A stretch of DNA of 64,000 bases from Hsuehochloa calcarea (taxonomy: Eukaryota; Streptophyta; Magnoliopsida; Poales; Poaceae). Position 1 is the stretch's first letter; the number at the start of each line of letters is the position of its first letter. The stretch is from NCBI GenBank assembly GCA_036346395.1, contig JAYEVG010000047.1, positions 372,001-436,000 on the forward strand, given 5' to 3'. Below the pieces are notes generated by a model that worked only from the letters and a program-made list of their open reading frames with translations, was not told where the DNA came from and searched no databases. A program made the position numbers and the translations under genes. Below are positions 58,641-64,000 of the stretch, piece by piece.

Positions 58641-60027
58641 GGGGGAAGTTTTTCTTTTTGCATTCATTGTATCATAATGCATGTTTCAATTCATTTGTCT
58701 TGCATTGTATAATAAAATTAGTGGAGCTTTGATCATTATCTTTGTCTGACTTGATTTCATATTCTATACCTTGTCATATCAAGTGATAGTCTGCTAGACT
58801 TCTTTTATGGCTCTTCTTGTTCAGTTTAGCTTTTGCCTTGCTAGCTTTGTATCTGTGAGCAATTCGAATCAAATCATGTCCTGTTGGATCTTGTGACTAG
58901 TTTTGCTCTAGTGATCCTCTTATGATTCTTGCCATATCAAATAGGTTGAATTGAGTCTTGAACTTATTTTGAGATGAAAAATGAGTTTTTTATCTTATTA
59001 AGTCAAGCAAATGAAAAATGAGATTTTCTGTGCGAAAAAAACTGATCTCACCAATCCTTTCTCATGAGACGGCTTGCCATTGCACTAGGCATGAAATCAG
59101 GGGGAGTTTTGGATGACCTATATCATTCTTTTAAGCTTATCGCTTGAGATGGTCGCGGCAAGGCTTGAGATCTGCACAGTGAAAAAAAATCCTTTTAGGA
59201 AAATGCTCAAAAAGGCTAAGTGCTTGAGTTTTGCTTCAAAAGTGTACTCTTAATGCTCAAATTACCTCAGTTCTTGTTTTGAGTCTCTTTTTACTTATAG
59301 ACATGGCTTGACTCATTTGTGGTTGCTTTTAGTGAAACTATTATATTGAGTAACCTTTCATGGTTCTAATTCTGTTAATCTCAGATAACTGCTATCTTGG
59401 TTTTAGCTTTGCAGTACATGTTTTGCCATGATTGAATATAGCGTCTACTCTTTTTATGGCTTGGTGTAATACTTGTACTGTCTACATGTATAATGGTTAT
59501 GGCTCCTTTTTACTAAAGTTCAAAAAATAAAGTCATTCCTTCATGCTCTTTCTTTTTCCATGCATCTTGATGAATTCATTGTCAAAGGGGGAGAAGATTG
59601 TGAAGAAAATGCTGTTTGGAGCTTTTGGTTTCATACTTAAGGTTTAATATAAAAGAACTTCATAAAAAAAATTGAACCTTTTGAAAATTTGTGATCATAG
59701 TGAGTTAAGTCTTTTGGCTCTATTGCCTTTTCCTGATTTCATTTGCAATTGAAGAAGACTCACAATGATCAAAGGTCAAATAGATCAATTGTCTTTCATT
59801 TGGACCTAAGTGAGATTTTTGGCTACTTTTTGGAAATTGAATCCTTTGGTGCTTTCATTGTTTTATCTCACTTGCTTATACTATTCTGAAGCCAGCTTGA
59901 TCGGTTCCTAGGCTTTTTCTTGCTTATGGACCAAGTTGTGCCTTTATGCAGCAATGAAGTTTTTACTTTTCATTTCGAAAAACCACATTTTCTTGAAAAT
60001 TGCCAATGTGTTCATCAAGGAGGAGAT
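58641..60027 (+). other. E10 3' non-coding region
   Basis: AT-rich with no credible ORF. Has a purine tract AAAGGGGGAGAAGA at 59585-59598 and the one next to the LTR (AAGGAGGAGA, 60017-60026). Corresponds to 16181-17956 of E2. Confidence 0.65.
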
Positions 60028-61904
60028 TGTGGATATCGTGAGGATATGTGCACGATCTCAGGATGATGAGTCAATTGGCAATGGCGTTGTTGGTTTGCAA
60101 AATCTCGCGTTTTCGGGTTTGCTCCAAATTTGTCGGACCACGGTGATCGATTGGTTGTGTCGAGCGATCGGATCATGGGTGGGAGGTCCGGCCAGCCATC
60201 TTTGGCGGTCCGTAGGAAAAATTGAAAAGTCGTTTTGGGTGAGCCAAAAATAGGTTGTGTAGGCAAGTGAGGAGTCTCTGGATGTGGTCCCATCATTTTG
60301 GAGCTCCCATCAAAAGTTCTATTGAGTTGAAAATTCGGAAGGTTTGGATTTTCACGCTGGAAATTTGGCTAAGTCCTTTGGGCGGTCCGGCCGCCGTTGT
60401 AGGAACGGTCCGACCGCTGAAATCGGTCGGACCGCCTTGTGGGGCGTCGGATCACGATGACTTGGAGGTTAGCCAAGTTTGCATTGAGTGATTTGAATGT
60501 GTTTTATGTATGAACTTCAATGCTTTATTGTTGTATATTGCATTGCGGAGCTAACGTGGGTCAAGTTGTGAAGAACTTATTCCGGAAGCGGTTTGTTTGT
60601 CTATTGTCGTGCGGTGGCTTGCGAGTCAGCGGCGTCAGCGGTGAGTGGATCGGGACTACGCTTGAGAGCCGAGGTCCGAGCGATCATGGATACCGGTGAG
60701 GTCGTATGACTCGAGCATGGTGCGAGAATGGGCAAGATGGGTCGAACGGTAGTTGATACGGTGGTTGGATCGGTGGTGCGGATTTGGTGCGAGTCTCGGG
60801 AGGTTCGATGGGATTCGGACGAGAGAGGCTTGGCGACGTGATGAGAACCGCGATCAACCTACGTGGTGAAGCAGGCGAGTGCTTCAATAGTTATGTGTGT
60901 GTGGGTCCCATGTGTATTTGGGTCCCAAAAGTGAAACCCTAGGTCTCTAGTATAAATAGAAAAGGGGGGAGATGGAAAACCCCTCTAAGAATTCATTTGG
61001 CCCCTTCTTCGTTTTTCTAGGGTTTGGAGGAGAGGAGAGGAGAACTAGGGTTTGGAGAGATTGAGAGTGTGCTCCTTGTGTGAGCTCTTGTCCTCCTTTG
61101 TGGAGAGGCTTTGTAAGCATCTAGTGTGATCAAACAATCTTGTGATGCTTAATTGAAAGATCAATTGTCCCCTTTGTGTTCTTCTCTCTTTTGGATGATT
61201 TTGGTGCTTCGTTGATTCAAAGGTTTATGCTTGGTCCCTTGGCCTATTTTATCTTGCTTTGATGTGTGGAAACACTCCTAGAGTCATCTAGATCATCAAC
61301 CCCCCACAAGCAAGTCTTGAATCAAGATTTTCATATTTCTAGGGTTTGTGCACTTCTTTTGTAAAACCTTGAGAGATCGATTCTGCGGAGTGGATCTGAA
61401 GGATCGTCGCTAGAAATAGGTCTCTAATATCATTAGGGAGGTGTGCTCGAAATTTGATCAAGTTTCATTGGTTGAATCAAAAGTTGGATCAAATTTCGTT
61501 TTGGAGTTGGACTTGATTTTGATCGGGTGAACCGGCTCGACCGGTTGTGTAACGGCGTCCGATCGCCGCTTTTCGACCGCTAATCGGCAGCATCGCGGTC
61601 GAACCGATGTCCAACGGTCCGACCGCCGATTAGTAGTCTGGTCCGATCATTGATTGATCGTCGGTCGATCGCTTGCGTGGTAGCCGGTCGGACCGCGATG
61701 ACCGATTAACAAAGTGAGTTCTTTTCTCCTTTTGTGTCGTGTGGTTGAGGGGTTTATCAAATCCAACACAAGGCTTCCAATGTGCGCTTACTGATCTTCT
61801 TAGCTTTCATAGCTAAAGGAGTAAAGTTCGTGTTGTATTTGATTTAGGCGAGAAAGTTGAGAAAGCGCCTATTCACCCCCCCTAGTCGCCTTTACGGTCC
61901 TACA
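60028..61904 (+). repeat. 3' LTR of E10
   Basis: Copy of 50856-52734 with TATAAATA at 60951-60958. AT-rich parts are nearly identical; differences are mostly losses in CAG/CTG/CG-rich words. Confidence 0.93.
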
Positions 61905-62001
61905 CATAGTTCTTTAGTTTAAATTCTTATCTTATGTCTATGCATATCCAAATGTTGTCATCGATAATGGATTTGTCATCAATCACCAAAAAGGGGGAGA
62001 T

Positions 62002-62240
62002 TGAAATATCTAGACCCGCCATTATGAGTTAATTGAGTGTTTTGGTGATTAATGACAAATCCAAGTATGAGACTAATTCTCTTGTCAAGTATTATCTTTG
62101 TGTAGTCTCATTTGGATATAAAGGTGAAACACAACGAGGTATGCAATCGACATCTCAATCGTATATATTGTTGCATTTCTTGGATCCAAAATATAGGATT
62201 GAACTCAACCATAAGTTAAGCTTGAATATGTGCATATGAC
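62002..62240 (+). repeat. E9 3' LTR, 5' part only
   Basis: TGAAATATCTAGACC start directly after the purine tract. Resembles E0 (1-87, inverted). A hairpin ATTA / TAAT with loop TGAGT lies at 62021-62033. The end is uncertain because the next sequence looks like the 3' interior of another element. Confidence 0.6.
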
Positions 62241-62521
62241 CTTATTACACATTTGTGTATGCACACGTTTAGGGGGAGTTTTATCCTATACTTTGTGGTT
62301 TCATTAGTATTGATCCATATTCCATTCTCCACATATATTTGGGATCTTTACTTTGAAACAAATCCGTTTGAGTATACAAAACTTGTGTAGTTCTTGTATA
62401 CTCATGTTAGAGTATATATAACTTGTGTAGTTTATATATACTCATTTGTTCTCTCATTTATCATCATTAAATTTATGAGAAATTAAGTGGTTATCATCAA
62501 TTACCAAAGAGGGAAAGATTG
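62241..62521 (+). mobile_element. E11 3' interior fragment
   Basis: AT-rich with AGGGGGAGTTTTATCC near 62270 and a direct repeat of TAACTTGTGTAGTT-type words (62385-62435). Ends in the tract AAAGAGGGAAAGA (62508-62520) just before the LTR at 62522. Boundary to the E9 LTR is approximate. Confidence 0.5.
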
Positions 62522-62537
62522 AGGTATCTTGTCCCAC

Positions 62538-62952
62538 CATTATGAGTTAATGGTATGGTGTGGTAATTAATGATGATCACATTGTGGAACTAACATTTTC
62601 CATGAGTTGGATATATAGGTTATGTTCCAGGATGATGAAGACTTGGGATGATCATGAGTTGATCATCAAGTCAAGAGCTTGGTGTAAATGATGCATCATG
62701 AGTTGATGCTTATCAAGAAGAGATGATCATGAGTTGATCATCAAGAAGAGAGAAGACCCATCATGTGTTGATGGAGGTCAAGTGAAGGAATGCATCATGC
62801 GTTGATGCATGTGAAGAATCGGGATGAAGAAATCATCATGTGTTGATGATGTTCAAGACAAGATCCTGAAGTGAAGAACTCATCATGTGTTGATGATTGT
62901 CAAAGTCAAGGACCCGGACTTGAAGTGTTGATGTGCGTCATCAAGCTTCAAG
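62538..62952 (+). repeat. Hairpin array A: constant loop TGNGT, changing arms
   Basis: Ten hairpins: 62538-62556 (ACCATTA/TAATGGT), 62599-62611 (TCCA/TGGA), 62647-62667 and 62722-62742 (GATGATCA/TGATCATC), 62693-62709 (GCATCA/TGATGC), 62758-62774 (CCATCA/TGATGG), 62790-62810 (ATGCATCA/TGATGCAT), 62832-62850 (ATCATCA/TGATGAT), 62880-62896 (TCATCA/TGATGA) and 62919-62952 (outer CTTGAAG/CTTCAAG, inner TTGATG/CATCAA). The loop is TGAGT, TGTGT or TGCGT in all ten. All arms shown are perfect complements. Confidence 0.88.
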
Positions 62953-63151
62953 AAGATGCAAGGCAAAGGTATGACTAGGTAGGGCTAAGGATGTGTTCCT
63001 AGTCTTTTACCGGTCTCGGTGTTTGGTTGATAGACCGGATTGCTAGTATAGGATTGTCATACTATTAAGAGGGGTCTTGACTAGTAGCATGAGTTAGTCA
63101 TGTGTTGATAGCTCATTGTGTTTGCTCTAGCTCATCTATGCATAAAGCTAT

Positions 63152-63540
63152 TATTTGCGAATGTGTTTTGCAAATAGCCGAGACTATACTTTGCAAATGT
63201 GTTTTGCAAATGGTTGAAGTCCATGCATTCCATCTTTGTAGCATGGGACTATACTTTGCAAATGTGTTTTGCAAATGGTTGAAGTCCATGCACTTTAGTC
63301 TTATGGCATGATGCTGTTATTTGCGAATGTGTTTTGCAAATAGTTGATGCTCATGTTTGATTTCTTGTAGCATGTGACTTAAGTTTGTAAATGTGTTTTG
63401 CAAATGGTGTAAGTCCATGTACCTTTTTCCTTGTGGCATGATTCTAAAAGTTGGCAAATGTGTTTTGCAACTTGTTGGAAATCTTGCTTGTGATCCTTGT
63501 TGGCATGGTTTATCAATTGGCAAATGTGTTTTGCAATTGA
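63152..63540 (+). repeat. Hairpin array B: constant loop (A/G)AATGTGTTTT, changing arms
   Basis: Seven units: 63152-63176 and 63318-63342 (TATTTGC/GCAAATA), 63190-63210 and 63255-63275 (TTTGC/GCAAA), 63384-63404 (TTTGT/GCAAA, one G-T pair), 63448-63473 (AAGTTG-G-C/GCAACTT) and 63513-63540 (TCAATTG-G-C/GCAATTGA). Spacing is 38-79 bp. The stretch between units repeats GAAGTCCATG and (T)GGCATG words. Confidence 0.85.
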
Positions 63541-63602
63541 AGTTGTTGAAAAAGCCATTGCTATTTTCTCTCAGGATAATCGGAAGTACCGGTTGTATAG
63601 CG

Positions 63603-63982
63603 GCGGAAGTTCCGCAGGCCGGACGGTCCGATTTCCAGCGGTACGTTTTTTCCAGAGAGCATCCGGTTTAGGGACTTAGCCGATTCTTGAAGTGCGGAAG
63701 TTCCGCCATGATACGAGCGGAACTTCCGACACGGTTGCTCAAATTCAATAGATTCTTTTTTCGAGAAGCACCATTTTGGGACTTAGCCAAAATTTGGATG
63801 TGCGGTAGTTCCGCTATGTGTTGAGCGGAACTTCCGAAGATTGGAACTTCCGCAACTTGGTTGGCGGTAGTTCCGCACTAAAAAATTAAACGGCTAGTTT
63901 CTCGTCTGACATAGCCGTTGCTGTGCTTTTCTCTCACATGCGGTAGTTCTGGCCTTTACATGGCGGAACTTCCGATTTCCCT
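63603..63982 (+). repeat. Palindrome array C: GCGGAAGTTCCGC type
   Basis: At least seven palindromic words: GCGGAAGTTCCGC at 63603-63615 and 63694-63706, CGGAACTTCCG at 63718-63728 and 63826-63836, GCGGTAGTTCCGC at 63802-63814 and 63864-63876, and partial ones near 63843-63853, 63939 and 63964. Single-base centre, so a cruciform would have a very tight turn. Confidence 0.8.
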
Positions 63983-64000
63983 GATTTTTCGGGGGTTTGT

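Larger units (their letters stand above)
50856..61904 (+). mobile_element. E10: full-length Sirevirus (Copia) nested in E9
   Basis: LTRs 50856-52734 (1,879 bp) and 60028-61904 (1,877 bp), both TGTGGATATCG...CCTACA. TSD CATAG at 50851-50855 and 61905-61909. Primer-binding site TGGTATCAGAGC 52737-52748; purine tract AAGGAGGAGA before the right LTR. Gag is long with a coiled-coil tail, and pol runs protease, integrase, RT, RNase H. The 1.4-kb stretch 58641-60027 is non-coding. Several stops and indels prevent a single polyprotein. Confidence 0.93.
45428..62240 (+). mobile_element. E9: Sirevirus-like element without pol, hosting E10
   Basis: Left: an LTR 3' part 45428-45840 ending TCTTACA, then primer-binding site TGGTATCAGAGC 45843-45854. 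Inside: gag (45898-47289), a spacer with palindrome clusters, an extra ORF (48657-50057), AT-rich 3' region with purine tracts at 50693 and 50758, E10 (50856-61904, TSD CATAG), then a final tract AAAAAGGGGGAGA (61988-62000) and a new LTR start at 62002 (TGAAATATCTAGACC). No integrase, RT or RNase H of its own. Right LTR is cut off somewhere between about 62100 and 62260. Confidence 0.72.
62522..64000 (+). mobile_element. E11 3' LTR (continues past the window), with hairpin arrays
   Basis: Starts TGAGGTATCTTG after the purine tract. Shares its first 60 bases loosely with the LTR at 62002 and with E0. The 1.48 kb seen holds three arrays of short inverted repeats (listed separately). No TATA box or LTR end is reached within the window. 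Confidence 0.62.

Noticed and set aside
62647..63540. Direct repeats in the E11 LTR as a CRISPR array
   Set aside because: Repeats are variable hairpins within an LTR of a plant element, with unequal spacing and no cas-like genes.

Overview
The window reads as nuclear DNA of a grass (Poaceae). Three host genes with spliced or GC-rich plant coding style are spread through about 64 kb. Most of the rest is LTR retrotransposons of grass types, often nested, with intact 5-bp target-site duplications (TSDs). Exact species cannot be told from the sequence. I see no rRNA, tRNA or CRISPR features.

Host genes: (1) a class III peroxidase on the + strand, exons 1986-2210, 3001-3432 and 21521-21931 (355 residues), whose second intron has been expanded to about 18 kb by a retrotransposon inserted at the splice donor; (2) a 103-residue secreted small cell-wall-type protein on the - strand, 27681-27992; (3) a 125-residue conserved-looking CX3C-rich small protein on the + strand, 36810-37187. 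A GC-rich coding-like fragment at 24929-25140 may be a broken exon.

Mobile DNA from left to right: E0, LTR tip at 1-87 (-); E1, Copia element 3436-21412 (-), TSD AGGTA, split by E2, a Sirevirus-like Copia element 8361-19874 (+); a small MITE-like unit 22189-22354; E3, a gag-only element 23005-24915 (-), TSD ATATG; E4, a short non-autonomous LTR element 28831-30541 (-), TSD TTGTA, sitting 4 bp inside the LTR of E5 (30543 to about 32051, -); a MITE-like unit 32289-32563; E6, a solo Sirevirus LTR 33370-35280, TSD CTAAC, inside a degenerate tandem array of about 150-bp units; E7, an Angela-like LTR 39113-40180 (-); E8, a gag-only Gypsy-type element 40725-45427 (+); E9, a Sirevirus-like element (45428 to about 62240, +) that has gag and an extra ORF but no visible pol, and contains E10, a full-length Sirevirus 50856-61904 (+), TSD CATAG; E11, the 3' end and LTR of another element from about 62240 to the window end.

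The most striking non-gene structure is in the E11 LTR (62522-64000). It holds three successive arrays of short hairpins or palindromes. In two of them the loop is constant while the arms change in a compensating way. The same loop hairpin lies at the 5' tip of the related LTRs E0 and E9. The other Sirevirus-like LTRs carry their own, different palindrome arrays.

Repeated-element copies differ mostly by small indels in C/G-rich (CG and CAG/CTG) contexts while AT-rich stretches are identical. This hints that some frameshifts in the elements are consensus errors rather than biology.
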